NCBI GenBank assembly: GCA_026710945.1
Contig: JAPOQA010000054.1
Location: 62,001 to 126,000 of the forward strand
Reading direction: 5' to 3'
Source of the DNA: Chloroflexota bacterium
Lineage (GTDB): Bacteria > Chloroflexota > UBA11872 > VXOZ01
DNA: 64,000 bases
Of this stretch, positions 26,432 through 34,827 are shown piece after piece. Under the pieces are notes generated by a model. The model searched no databases and was not told the DNA's origin. It was given only the letters and a program-made list of their open reading frames with translations. Positions within the stretch are counted from its first letter, which is position 1, and every line of letters begins with the position of its first letter. The translations under genes were made by a program, and so were the position numbers.

Positions 26432-27000
26432 TGAAGTTCCTGGACGCGCTGCTGGGCCGCAGTCGCCCGGTTCGCTCCCACTTGGAACGTCTGATGAGCA
26501 TTTCCACCGCTGCGCTGGCCTTTGCCGCATCCAATGGCTTACAGAGCAAGGGCAGCGCCGGTATTTGCTTTCGCTCTCTATCGTCAAGCCAATTCTCAAG
26601 CCTTCAGCGTGAACTCTCCGAACTGCTGGCGGTGAGCGGCAAGGAGACCGGCACGGATACCCTGATCAAGGAAGACTCGTTTGGCTATCATTGGGTCGTG
26701 CTCGAAGACCCCGACTTCGAGGACTTGGTCACCACCATTCACATGGTCAGCTTGACACTTTCCGAACATGGCTTCCGAGATCAGCTCCTGGCGGCAGCGT
26801 TTCACTTCGAGGATATGACGGGCACGGGGATGTATTGGATCTACAACTATAAGCGTGGATCCTTCTATCCGTTTGCTCCTAACGGCTCCCGCACGCGGGA
26901 CAATGCGCTTGAATTACGCATGCAGGCGGTGGCTGATCGCGAACTGCCATTGGAAGCCGACCAGTCCAAGTGGTACGCGCTGTGGGAATTGCCAGTCTAG
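26431..27000 (+). CDS. PspA-associated protein PspAB family
   Basis: 189 residues starting with a GTG that shares its first base with the htpX stop (TAGTG). Recognisable features are MKFLDALLGR at the start, VVLEDPDFEDLVTTIH in the middle, FEDMTGTGMYWIYNYKRG, and a closing KWYALWELPV. The family is annotated as PspA-associated and regularly follows htpX. The biochemical role is unknown; it probably assists membrane-stress proteolysis. No pspA gene is in this window. It ends at a convergent terminator shared with the sugar ATPase gene. Confidence 0.82.
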   Translation: MKFLDALLGRSRPVRSHLERLMSISTAALAFAASNGLQSKGSAGICFRSLSSSQFSSLQRELSELLAVSGKETGTDTLIKEDSFGYHWVVLEDPDFEDLVTTIHMVSLTLSEHGFRDQLLAAAFHFEDMTGTGMYWIYNYKRGSFYPFAPNGSRTRDNALELRMQAVADRELPLEADQSKWYALWELPV

Positions 27001-27254
27001 CCCTCGTCTTTGCTCCACTAGGAATGCCGCGCTGACGGTAGCCAGCTTCGGGTTCGCCCACCCCTCCAACCCTGCTGTCACGTGCTGCCGGTCTATGGCT
27101 GGGCACTCTCAAGTCCTGCTCGCATCGGAAAGGCTGTGCAGCGTTTCCGTACGGGGCACCACTGCGAGAAACTCTTCGCGGCCCTTCGCTCCTAATTGCA
27201 TGACCACGTCGCTGCCATCTGATAGATTAGTCAGCACAAACAGCACCTGAATCC

Positions 27255-27288
27255 AAAGAGGAGCCAGAATTTCTCCTGGCTCCTCTTT
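27255..27288. terminator. Bidirectional intrinsic terminator between pspAB and the sugar ABC ATPase
   Basis: AAAGAGGAGCCAG and CTGGCTCCTCTTT form a perfect 13-bp stem with an 8-base loop. A-rich and T-rich flanks make it usable from both sides. The remaining ~250 bp after pspAB (27001-27254) show no recognisable gene. Confidence 0.88.
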
Positions 27289-27348
27289 CAAATTTCTTCC
27301 GGACATTCCCGATTAAGGGAGCATTTCTGCGGGACTAATAGCGTCTCT

Positions 27349-28458
27349 CTAGAAGATCGACTCTTGCGTCCGCATGTCGAAGGCGTGGCAATTATCCACG
27401 TCAACCACCATCTCGATGTCGCGGCCAACGATCGCCTCAGCGCGCGGGTCGAGCCGGGCAACAAAGTCGATGTCGCCAGCGAGGCAGTAGACGTACATTT
27501 CAGAACCGAGGGTCTCAACCACGTCGACGCGGGCAGTCATGGAGTTGCCTTGCGACACGTCCAGGGCGGCGGGGCGGAAGCGTGGGTCGAACATATCCTC
27601 AGGCCGCCAGCCGAAGTAGATCTTGTCCGTGTCGACCTTTGCCAGTGCGGCTGCCTTGTCAGGAGGCCAGCGGAGCTTGAAACCGCCGGTTTCTACCCAC
27701 ATCTCGTCAGCATCGCCGGAGAGCGTGGCCTCTTGGAAGTTCATGGCTGGGCTGCCGATGAAACCGGCCACGAACATGTTGGAAGGATGGTCGTAGATGT
27801 TCTGCGGCGTATCGAGTTGCTGCAGAACCCCGTCTCGCATCACCGCAATGCGGTGACCCATCGTCATGGCCTCTACTTGGTCGTGAGTCACGTAGATGGT
27901 AGTGGTTTCCAAGCGCCGGTGCAGCTTGATGAGCTCGGCGCGCGTCGTAACGCGCAGCTTGGCGTCCAGGTTTGAAAGGGGCTCATCCATTAGGAAGACG
28001 GCGGGGTCGCGTACAATGGCGCGTCCCAGTGCAACGCGCTGCCGCTGGCCACCGGAGAGCTGCCGCGGCTTGCGGTTGAGGAGCTCGCCAATGCCAAGCA
28101 TCTCCGCACTCTCGCGCACGCGGCGGTCGATCTCTTTCTTAGGAGTACGGCGCAGGCGCAAACCAAACGCCAAGTTGTCATATACTGACATGTGCGGATA
28201 GAGCGCGTAGGACTGGAACACCATGGCGATGTCTCGGTCCTTCGGCGGCACGTCGTTGACCAACCGGTCACCGATGAAGAGACTACCTTCCGTAATCTCC
28301 TCCAGGCCGGCAATCATGCGCAATGTCGTCGACTTGCCACAGCCGGAAGGCCCAACGAGGACGAGGAATTCCTTGTCCTTGACTTCCAGGTTCATGTTGC
28401 TTACCGCAACAACCTCGCCAAAGCGCTTAGAGACGGATTCAAGAGTTACACTAGCCAC
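27349..28458 (-). CDS. Sugar ABC transporter ATP-binding protein (UgpC/MalK/MsiK type)
   Basis: 369 residues from the GTG at 28458, nine bases after AGGAG; a TTG at 28467 overlaps the spacing and is less likely. Walker A is GPSGCGKST, signature LSGGQRQRVALGRA, Walker B VFLMDEPLSNLDAKLR, H-loop VTHDQVEAMT. The C-terminal ~130 residues are the MalK-type OB/TOBE domain (FGWRPEDMF). No permease or binding protein lies nearby, so it may serve several sugar importers, as MsiK does in Streptomyces. The operator at 28503-28519 suggests sugar control. Confidence 0.92.
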   Translation of the reverse strand: MASVTLESVSKRFGEVVAVSNMNLEVKDKEFLVLVGPSGCGKSTTLRMIAGLEEITEGSLFIGDRLVNDVPPKDRDIAMVFQSYALYPHMSVYDNLAFGLRLRRTPKKEIDRRVRESAEMLGIGELLNRKPRQLSGGQRQRVALGRAIVRDPAVFLMDEPLSNLDAKLRVTTRAELIKLHRRLETTTIYVTHDQVEAMTMGHRIAVMRDGVLQQLDTPQNIYDHPSNMFVAGFIGSPAMNFQEATLSGDADEMWVETGGFKLRWPPDKAAALAKVDTDKIYFGWRPEDMFDPRFRPAALDVSQGNSMTARVDVVETLGSEMYVYCLAGDIDFVARLDPRAEAIVGRDIEMVVDVDNCHAFDMRTQESIF

Positions 28459-28502
28459 TTGCAGCAACTCCTTCTGTGTAATTCGCTACTTTCACCAGCT
28501 TT

Positions 28503-28519
28503 GTGTGGCATGACCACAC
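28503..28519. promoter_or_regulatory. Operator-like inverted repeat GTGTGG-N5-CCACAC
   Basis: A perfect 6-bp inverted repeat sits 45-61 bp upstream of the sugar ATPase start and just downstream of the predicted transcript start (about 28523), a classic repressor position. The regulator is not encoded nearby. Confidence 0.5.
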
Positions 28520-28529
28520 GACTGAACTT

Positions 28530-28558
28530 ACTCTACTACAATTGCGCGCATGGTTCAA
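28530..28558 (-). promoter_or_regulatory. Predicted promoter of the sugar ABC ATPase
   Basis: On the minus strand, TTGAAC (28558-28553), a 17-bp spacer and TAGAGT (28535-28530). The -35 is good and the -10 matches four of six. It lies immediately upstream of the GTGTGG inverted repeat. Confidence 0.45.
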
Positions 28559-28690
28559 CGATAAACTACCCCTACCCATGCATCGCATAGTACAGATGAA
28601 GTCTACGTCATAGGTGAGTGGTCGTCAAGTGTGCCCTGCTCATCTGCCACTCCCCGGTTTCGCTAAAATTCACGTACGTCTGGCGACGTG

Positions 28691-29074
28691 CTATTGCGGG
28701 AGAACGGCAAAGGCCAGCACGATAAGGATCGCAATCACACTCACTCCGACGATCAGCAGATTTACCGGCGTCCAAAACCCAGCGGTATCCGCGTCTTGCT
28801 CTGGGGGTGGTTCTTCTGAAAACTCGATATGGCATTCACGGTGAAAGGCGGCATAGGTGCGCGGGGCAGTATATCCTACCGGCGCAATCTGGGTGGGAGC
28901 GCCCATGTCATCTACTGCGACGACCAGGTCTTCCTTCTCCGTAATAGCGCCCCCGCACCACTGGCAGATTGGGAATCCTTCTGGAGTTTCATCAATGGTT
29001 GAAGCTGCCTCTAACGCGTCATCTTGCTGCCGCTGCGCTTCTTCTGGCGAGGACAAGCTGCGATCGTCACTCAT
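28691..29074 (-). CDS. Small tail-anchored protein with a zinc-finger-like motif, function unknown
   Basis: 127 residues, not recognised. An acidic N-terminus (1-33) is followed by CQWCGG (about residues 38-43) and HRECHIEF (about 78-85), together a possible Cys2-His-Cys zinc site. After a Pro/Glu linker there is one hydrophobic segment (about 104-124) ending at the C-terminus, so the protein would be tail-anchored with a cytoplasmic metal-binding head. It lies between the sugar ATPase and the GH4 gene on the same strand but 114-232 bp from each. Codon use matches the neighbours, so I think it is real. Confidence 0.65.
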   Translation of the reverse strand: MSDDRSLSSPEEAQRQQDDALEAASTIDETPEGFPICQWCGGAITEKEDLVVAVDDMGAPTQIAPVGYTAPRTYAAFHRECHIEFSEEPPPEQDADTAGFWTPVNLLIVGVSVIAILIVLAFAVLPQ

Positions 29075-29187
29075 GACGTGCCCAATACCCCTTGGCCTTC
29101 ATGCTCTGAGATGATTTGGTTCTAGCTTCTCGCTCGATTGTCTCTAATGCAATACAAGCTGGCAATGATCTCTCCCCCGCATCGTAG

Positions 29188-30558
29188 CTAGATTGTCAAA
29201 TACGCCTCGCTGGCGGCGAAGAGCTCATCAGTCATGGCGCGCACGTCCTCCAGCGAACACCGGGTTGTCGTGAGCGGGTCCAATGCGATTGCCTCGTGCA
29301 CGTGGCGCCGATCTTGCTCCAAAATCGCCTGAACAGTGAGTTCCTGGACGTTGATGTTTGTCCGGTTTATGCCTGCGCACTGAGCAGGCAACTTGCCGAC
29401 ATAGCAGGGATGAAGGCCCGCGCTGTCCACCAGGATCGGCACTTCTACGTTGCAGCCGGATTGAAGATTGGAAATCAAGTCGGTGTTCGGCACGTTGCCG
29501 TTGAAGCGATAAGGTGTATTTGTTTCGACAGCATGGAGAATGTACGAGCAGTATTCGTGCGTGCGATTGAAGGGAAGTGGGTCGGGGCTTTCCAAATCTT
29601 TCTGTTGGTTCGCAAAGTAGTCTTCGCGCCGCTCCTGTCGGGCGTACATGAAGGACTCCCGAATCTGCGCTTCTTCATCCAAAATCTGCCCCTTGTCGTC
29701 TCGCTCGACGTTGTTCTCCTCCGCCCAGCGCTTCAAGTGTTCAGGCATGTAACGCGCGCGGTCGGCCGCGGTACGGCGAAACCACGGCGTGTACTCCGAC
29801 ATGTGGTGGCTCGACTCGGTGACAAAGTAGTCGAAGTGGCGTAAGACCTCGAAGCGAACGTTGTCTCTGGCGTAGGTTTCGGGGTCATCCATTGCCGCCC
29901 GCAGTCGTGGGTACAGGTCCTGCCCACGAAATGTGTTGTGGTGGAACTGAAGAAACCACGCTTGATGGTTGATGCCGGCCACCCAATAGGACACGTCGTC
30001 CGGCTCCATGCCTAAATACTGGGCCAGTCTTGCGGCCGTGCCTTGAACGCTATGGCACAGGCCAACAGCGCGTATGTTGCTTGTAGCGCCAATCAGCCAC
30101 ATGTTGATATTCATGGGGTTGGCATAGTTGATGAGCAGGGCATCGGGGCAAAGGGACTCCATGTCATGTGCGATAGCCGCGAGTGCAGGAGCAGTGCGCA
30201 GACCTCGAAAGACTCCGCCCGGTCCAATCGTATCGGCCACCGTTTGATAGACGCCGAACTGGGCGGGAATCTGCCAGTCGTTCATGCGGAGCGGCTGCCC
30301 GCCGACGTCTATCGCCGTGATGACATAGTCCGCACCGGCGAGCGCCTCTTGCCGGTCTTGCGTGGCGGTGACGGTGGCGCCGAGCCCCTGCTCTGCGATG
30401 AGCCGCTTCACGAATTTGCCGGTTATTTGTAGCGTTTCGCCATCGATGTCCATCAGGGCCAGCGAACTCTCGCTGTGCTCGGGCCACGTCAGGATGTCGG
30501 TGAGAATGCGGCGTGCGAATGTCACGCTCCCTGCGCCGATGAAGGCGATTCTTGCCAT
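29188..30558 (-). CDS. Glycoside hydrolase family 4 (alpha-galactosidase/alpha-glucosidase type)
   Basis: 456 residues from the ATG at 30558, preceded by GAGGAG; an upstream start at 30579 lacks support. GH4 enzymes use NAD+ and Mn2+ and cleave by oxidation-elimination. Visible features are the NAD-binding GAGSVTFARR, INYANPMN, the metal Cys in LCHSVQG and His in GINHQAWF, and the C-terminal DPLTTTRCSLE. Closest in pattern to MelA-type alpha-galactosidases; the sugar is not certain. It has its own promoter at 30599-30627. With the sugar ATPase 0.7 kb away, it may belong to a sugar-use group. Confidence 0.9.
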   Translation of the reverse strand: MARIAFIGAGSVTFARRILTDILTWPEHSESSLALMDIDGETLQITGKFVKRLIAEQGLGATVTATQDRQEALAGADYVITAIDVGGQPLRMNDWQIPAQFGVYQTVADTIGPGGVFRGLRTAPALAAIAHDMESLCPDALLINYANPMNINMWLIGATSNIRAVGLCHSVQGTAARLAQYLGMEPDDVSYWVAGINHQAWFLQFHHNTFRGQDLYPRLRAAMDDPETYARDNVRFEVLRHFDYFVTESSHHMSEYTPWFRRTAADRARYMPEHLKRWAEENNVERDDKGQILDEEAQIRESFMYARQERREDYFANQQKDLESPDPLPFNRTHEYCSYILHAVETNTPYRFNGNVPNTDLISNLQSGCNVEVPILVDSAGLHPCYVGKLPAQCAGINRTNINVQELTVQAILEQDRRHVHEAIALDPLTTTRCSLEDVRAMTDELFAASEAYLTI

Positions 30559-30598
30559 GTGTATCTGCTCCTCGACCACTTCCTATGTCTTTGCGCGC

Positions 30599-30627
30599 AT
30601 GGTAATTTACCCCGCACGAGCGGTCAA
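30599..30627 (-). promoter_or_regulatory. Predicted promoter of the GH4 gene
   Basis: On the minus strand, TTGACC (30627-30622), a 17-bp spacer and TACCAT (30604-30599). It lies in the gap after the second FemAB gene and separates the glycosidase from the envelope gene run upstream. Confidence 0.5.
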
Positions 30628-30653
30628 GCAGTGATGGCTGCGCACAGGGGGAT

Positions 30654-31703
30654 TTAGCGGGCGAGACTGCGGCGAAGCTGCCGGATACGGGGAATGATGC
30701 GGGTGAGCACGTCGTATCCGGGGCGGTTGAGTACGTGGTCATACGCTCCGAGACGGCGCACATAGCCCGCGCCGAAACCGCTCTTGAATCGGTACACTCC
30801 CCACAGCGGGTCTCGCTCGTCCATCACGGTAGGCGCACCCCACAGGTCGTACCAGCGATAGCCGCGATCGATCAGCCATTGGATTGCGTGCCATTGCAGG
30901 AGGTAATTGGGCATTTTGTCGCGATGCCGCTGCGAGGAAGCGCCGGTGTAGAACCAGCCCGTGTTGCCGGTGTGCATGAGGAAAAGCCCTGCCACGGGCT
31001 CACTGTCGACACACGCCAAGAAGCCTTCACCCTGGCCGGACTGTTGAAATGAAGACCACAGGGCATGATAGTAGCCTGCTTCCCGGATTGGGAAGCCGTC
31101 ACGACTCGCAGTCTCCCCATAGAGATTGAACAGGGTCTGCCAGTCGGTTGTCTGTTGTACTTCGACCCCGCGGCGGGCCGCGAGGCGAATGTTATAGCGG
31201 GTCTTTGGCTTCATTGCCGCGAGCAGCGCATCTTGCCCCAGACCTAAGTCAAGCGTGGCGGTGTGGGGAAACTGGATCTGCTCATCACTAGCGTGCCATC
31301 CGTGCTCGTTGTAGGTCTGCGCCACGCATTCGTTCTCCTCGGAAAAGTCAGGATCGATCTTTACATAAATTGCAAGTGATGCTCTCGCAGCAGTGACGAT
31401 TTCATCTAACACAGCGCCAAACAACGACGTATCTGCATAAGCAAGCAAGGGACCCTTTGGGACATAGCCAATGGCCCACGGCAACGAAGGAATGCGCCGG
31501 GTCAGCAAGGTGAAAGCAGCCACAGTCTGACCGTCTTGCTCACACAGGTAACGCTGGGCTTGCCAGCCAAACCGCTCCTTGAGCTCGCCCCACTCCCAGG
31601 TTTGGAGAAAGTGCTGACCCGGCAACGCCTGCAATGCCTGCAATGCCTGCGACCAGGCTGCGTGCGAGACATTCGAGATGCAGTTTAGGGCAACTGATGA
31701 CAA
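30654..31703 (-). CDS. FemAB-family aminoacyltransferase (second of a tandem pair)
   Basis: 349 residues, two GNAT-like subdomains. FemAB traits include LQTWEWGELKERFGW at the N-terminus, IGYVPKGPLL, KTRYNIRLAARRGVEV in the middle, and the C-terminal WYDLWGAP then GVYRFKSGFG. FemAB proteins use aminoacyl-tRNA to add amino acids to the lipid II stem peptide, building the interpeptide bridge. Some relatives modify other substrates. It follows its paralogue by 39 bp. A 9-bp repeat (GCCTGCAAT, three times near 31627-31650) encodes an Ala-Leu-Gln repeat in its N-terminus. Confidence 0.88.
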   Translation of the reverse strand: MSSVALNCISNVSHAAWSQALQALQALPGQHFLQTWEWGELKERFGWQAQRYLCEQDGQTVAAFTLLTRRIPSLPWAIGYVPKGPLLAYADTSLFGAVLDEIVTAARASLAIYVKIDPDFSEENECVAQTYNEHGWHASDEQIQFPHTATLDLGLGQDALLAAMKPKTRYNIRLAARRGVEVQQTTDWQTLFNLYGETASRDGFPIREAGYYHALWSSFQQSGQGEGFLACVDSEPVAGLFLMHTGNTGWFYTGASSQRHRDKMPNYLLQWHAIQWLIDRGYRWYDLWGAPTVMDERDPLWGVYRFKSGFGAGYVRRLGAYDHVLNRPGYDVLTRIIPRIRQLRRSLAR

Positions 31704-31742
31704 TGCACCCCACCTGCCAATGGCATTGTGTACGAGATGATC

Positions 31743-32813
31743 TCAGAATCCGGGCAAGAGTCTGCGTGCCAGTGGCGCCAGTTGCCGCCAGATCCAAAAG
31801 CGGCGGGAATCCAGCGCCGCCACCACTGTGGGCGCGTAGCTGACAACTCTTGGCGCAAACCCTCGCTTGAATCTGTAGACCCCTGCCAGGGGGTCGGTTG
31901 GGCTCGGTGTAGCCGGCATTCCCCACAGGTCGTAGGTGTGGCAGCCATTGTCCTTCGCCCAGCACATAGCGTGCCACTGCAGTCCGTGCCCGATGCGCAG
32001 GTCCCGTTCCTGTGTAGCGCTAGCGCCGAAGAGGTAAGAGGCTGTACCGCCGTACGAAGTGAGTAGAAGGCCCCCTACCGGCTTGCCACCGAATTCGGCC
32101 ACAAACAGCGCAGCAACACCTGTGGCCTCGAGGGTAGCGCGCATCTCTGCAAAGTACGGCCAGGTGTGAATGCCAAAGTTGTCCCGGGCCGCGGTCTCGG
32201 TGAGCAGCGCATAGAAAGCCCGCCAATCTGCTTCCGTCCGCCCTTGGCGTACTACGAGACCCCGACGATCGGCCAAGCGGATGTTGCGCCGCATACTGCT
32301 TTGGAATCCGGCGAGCACATCCTCGCTCGGCGGACGAAGGTCTATGAGACCGGTTGCAGGCGGCTGAATGTAGTCTGGTGTGGCGGCGAATGCGGCGGGA
32401 AGCGCCGGACCTTGGCCCGCTCCCCAGGGAGGCTCTACCCAGAGCGCAAATGCGCCTGCGCGGCGTGCTTCCTCCGCAACTCGCCGGATCAGGGCGAGTG
32501 ACGCTTCTCGATTACAACTCGCTCCAACCGGCCCCCGCGGCACATAAGCAAGTGAACCCAACAGTGGCACACGTCGCAGCAACCATTGAGCGGCGGTGAT
32601 GGGTTGACCATTACGCAGGCAGAGTAGACGAGATGTTTCCCAACCTGTGCGTGACTTAAAGTCTCCCCAAGCCCAGCTTTGGAGTAACTCTCCACCCCAA
32701 GCAATTACCGGCGTGTCCCACTCGCTTTGCGTTGACGGAGTCGCAAAACCCACATCAGTCACCGTAGAATCTGCTGACTTCGTCACAGACGCGGCGACTC
32801 CTCCATTCCGCAC
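31743..32813 (-). CDS. FemAB-family aminoacyltransferase (first of a tandem pair)
   Basis: 356 residues, homologous along its length to the following gene: LQSWAWGDFKSRTGW, LAYVPRGPVG, QSSMRRNIRLADRRGLVV, and the end TYDLWGMPATP then GVYRFKRGFAP. The divergence between the copies suggests they add different residues or act in sequence, as FemA/FemB do in Staphylococcus. The ATG at 32813 leaves a ~35-residue polar leader, so the true start could be downstream. It begins 3 bp after the stop of the bactofilin-like membrane protein, so the three genes form one unit. Confidence 0.88.
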   Translation of the reverse strand: MRNGGVAASVTKSADSTVTDVGFATPSTQSEWDTPVIAWGGELLQSWAWGDFKSRTGWETSRLLCLRNGQPITAAQWLLRRVPLLGSLAYVPRGPVGASCNREASLALIRRVAEEARRAGAFALWVEPPWGAGQGPALPAAFAATPDYIQPPATGLIDLRPPSEDVLAGFQSSMRRNIRLADRRGLVVRQGRTEADWRAFYALLTETAARDNFGIHTWPYFAEMRATLEATGVAALFVAEFGGKPVGGLLLTSYGGTASYLFGASATQERDLRIGHGLQWHAMCWAKDNGCHTYDLWGMPATPSPTDPLAGVYRFKRGFAPRVVSYAPTVVAALDSRRFWIWRQLAPLARRLLPGF

Positions 32814-32816
32814 TGA

Positions 32817-33989
32817 CTATCCCTCAGCAGGCTGCGATGTGCCACGTACCGGCTCATGCCGCAGCCGACCTATCGCCATCATCAATCCGCCAAAACCAAG
32901 AATCACCACGACAAGGGGTACCCAAGGCCCGGCGTAAGGAATGAACGAGAAACCAAAGAGAATGAGCAACCCGATTAGCAGCCCAAAGAATTGAACGAGG
33001 CGTCGATTACCGTCGGCAATGAAGCTTAGGATTAGCCGGCCGATAGTCAAGCTGACGAACACCTGAGCTGAAAAGAGTGCGATGCCGTAGAGCAGGAGTG
33101 AAATCAGCCCGAGTGGAATGCCAACGACCGTGATCATCACGAGAATGGCAGCAATCGGTACGACTACCAGGAAGACAATTCCCATTGCGATACTCATGAA
33201 CGGGTTCTGAAGGAGTTGATTGGACGCTGTGACCGTTAGCCGGGGGAATGCGAGCAGCAGCACAGTTCCATAGATGGCGGCCGTGATGAGGCCGACTATT
33301 CCTACAATAATCGGGTCAAACGCAACGCCGAGATCGATATCGATCGCCTCTTCAACCATCTCGCCTGCTATTTCGCCACCAATTTCGGCGCCACTAGCAA
33401 TCTCAGCTGCTTTCTCGGAACGATAGATGAGATCCCCGCCGATGCTTGCGTCATCGGTGATAACTAAATCCTCTACACTGATGTCAACCTCTGCGCCAAT
33501 TATTCCGTTGTGTGTGACCTTTTCGGCAACACCGGCAACGCGACGTTCCACGGTTCCGTCAAGTGTCAATGTGGATATTGTCAATATCAAGTCGCGGCCA
33601 ACTACTCCGTCACTGCTGATGGCAATTGAATTGCCTATGATCAAGAGATCTTCATCCACCGAACCCGACATCAAGAAGAAGTTGTTGGCGACCACCCGCG
33701 CGCCTTGCGAGACCGTGCCGCTGATTGTGACGTCCTGACCGGCAAGATGCACGTTTCCATTCACGGTGCCGTTTATTTTAATTGTGTTCCCAGCGGCGAG
33801 GACATCACCGTTGACCGTGCCGTCGATTATGATTGTCGTGCCCAACAGGTAGAGATCGTCTTCGATGACTTCGCCTGCACCTATCGTGATTGTGGTGTCG
33901 GTGCGAAAGTCAGCCGCGGAGGCGGTAGATACACCGAGAAGCGTAAGCATGAACGCGAGCATGAACGCAAGACCAAGACGTTGTTTCAT
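32817..33989 (-). CDS. Secreted bactofilin-like beta-helix protein with C-terminal membrane domain
   Basis: 390 residues from the ATG at 33989, with AAGGAG upstream. A signal peptide (1-25, ending STASA) precedes a polymer-forming-type repeat region (about 30-190) of short strands such as IIIDGTVNGDVLAAG, IKINGTVNGNVHLAG and VTISGTVSQGARVV. The C-terminal ~190 residues contain five or so membrane segments. Bactofilins are normally cytoplasmic scaffolds; here the repeat domain would lie outside the membrane. Such proteins are called polymer-forming cytoskeletal or DUF-type membrane proteins without known function. Its operon position before two FemAB genes suggests a cell-wall role. Confidence 0.8.
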   Translation of the reverse strand: MKQRLGLAFMLAFMLTLLGVSTASAADFRTDTTITIGAGEVIEDDLYLLGTTIIIDGTVNGDVLAAGNTIKINGTVNGNVHLAGQDVTISGTVSQGARVVANNFFLMSGSVDEDLLIIGNSIAISSDGVVGRDLILTISTLTLDGTVERRVAGVAEKVTHNGIIGAEVDISVEDLVITDDASIGGDLIYRSEKAAEIASGAEIGGEIAGEMVEEAIDIDLGVAFDPIIVGIVGLITAAIYGTVLLLAFPRLTVTASNQLLQNPFMSIAMGIVFLVVVPIAAILVMITVVGIPLGLISLLLYGIALFSAQVFVSLTIGRLILSFIADGNRRLVQFFGLLIGLLILFGFSFIPYAGPWVPLVVVILGFGGLMMAIGRLRHEPVRGTSQPAEG

Positions 33990-34041
33990 TTGAAAGCTTC
34001 TCCTTGTGGACAGGGGGGCGATCACTCCGCTACCGTTGTTA

Positions 34042-34761
34042 TTAGGGTACCTTATTAGCACTGTGCACTGCTACCGTGCCGAACCCTAGATAGCGATAGG
34101 AAACCTCCGAAAATCCGGACTCTTGCAAGGCTAGGGCCAGAGTCGGCGCATCGGGGAATGCCTGTAGCGACGTAGGCAAATAGGTGTACGCCTCTTGGTG
34201 ACGCACTAGCAGTTTTCCTAGCAGCGGAACGACATTGTTGAAGTACAATTCAAAGGCGCCGCGAAACCCAGGGTATGGTGGGTGTGTGATTTCCAGTGTG
34301 ATAAAACGTCCGCCCGGACGCAGCACGCGGTGGCACTCGGCGAAGAACTCGCCAAGGTTTATGAGGTTGCGCAGCAAGAACGCATTGGTAACAACGTCAA
34401 CGCTGGAGTCGGGCAACGGTAAGGCAAGCACGTCCGCTCGCATGAACGCTATTGGGAAGCGATGCTCAGTAAGTTGCTCGTGCTTTTCTTGTGCCAGCGA
34501 CAGCATTGGCGGAGAAAAGTCAGCGCCCAGAATCGTACAGGGCGCCATGGCTTCCTGCATCACTGCGAAGCTTAGGTCGCCGGTGCCGCATGCGAGGTCC
34601 AGGACAATCCGAGGGTCATCCGCGACGATTTGGCGTGCCGTGGTACGTCTCCACAGATGATGCGCGCCCGCGGTCATGACCGTGTTCATGAAATCATACG
34701 TGGGCGCAATGGCGTCGAACATGCGCCGCACGTACTTCGGTTTTTCTTGTTGTGAATCCAT
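34042..34761 (-). CDS. menG: Demethylmenaquinone/ubiquinone methyltransferase
   Basis: 239 residues. The UbiE/MenG signatures are present: VRRMFDAIAPTYDFMNTVM at the start, SAM-binding LDLACGTGDLSF, NAFLLRNLINLGEFFAE, and a C-terminal region with LGKLLVRHQEAYTYLP. It performs the last, C-methylation, step of menaquinone synthesis at the membrane. With the polyprenyl diphosphate synthase gene 1.6 kb upstream on the same strand it forms a quinone-synthesis pair. The organism more likely uses menaquinone, given the lineage inferred. Confidence 0.93.
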   Translation of the reverse strand: MDSQQEKPKYVRRMFDAIAPTYDFMNTVMTAGAHHLWRRTTARQIVADDPRIVLDLACGTGDLSFAVMQEAMAPCTILGADFSPPMLSLAQEKHEQLTEHRFPIAFMRADVLALPLPDSSVDVVTNAFLLRNLINLGEFFAECHRVLRPGGRFITLEITHPPYPGFRGAFELYFNNVVPLLGKLLVRHQEAYTYLPTSLQAFPDAPTLALALQESGFSEVSYRYLGFGTVAVHSANKVP

Positions 34762-34827
34762 AGTTCCTTGACGTGCATTGTGCGCAAATTGGGCCCCGCA
34801 AGAGATGCAGGACCGCCCTCCGGCGAG

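Noticed and set aside
27109-27306. 65-codon minus-strand frame after the sugar ATPase
   Set aside because: It contains the strong bidirectional terminator hairpin and resembles no protein family.
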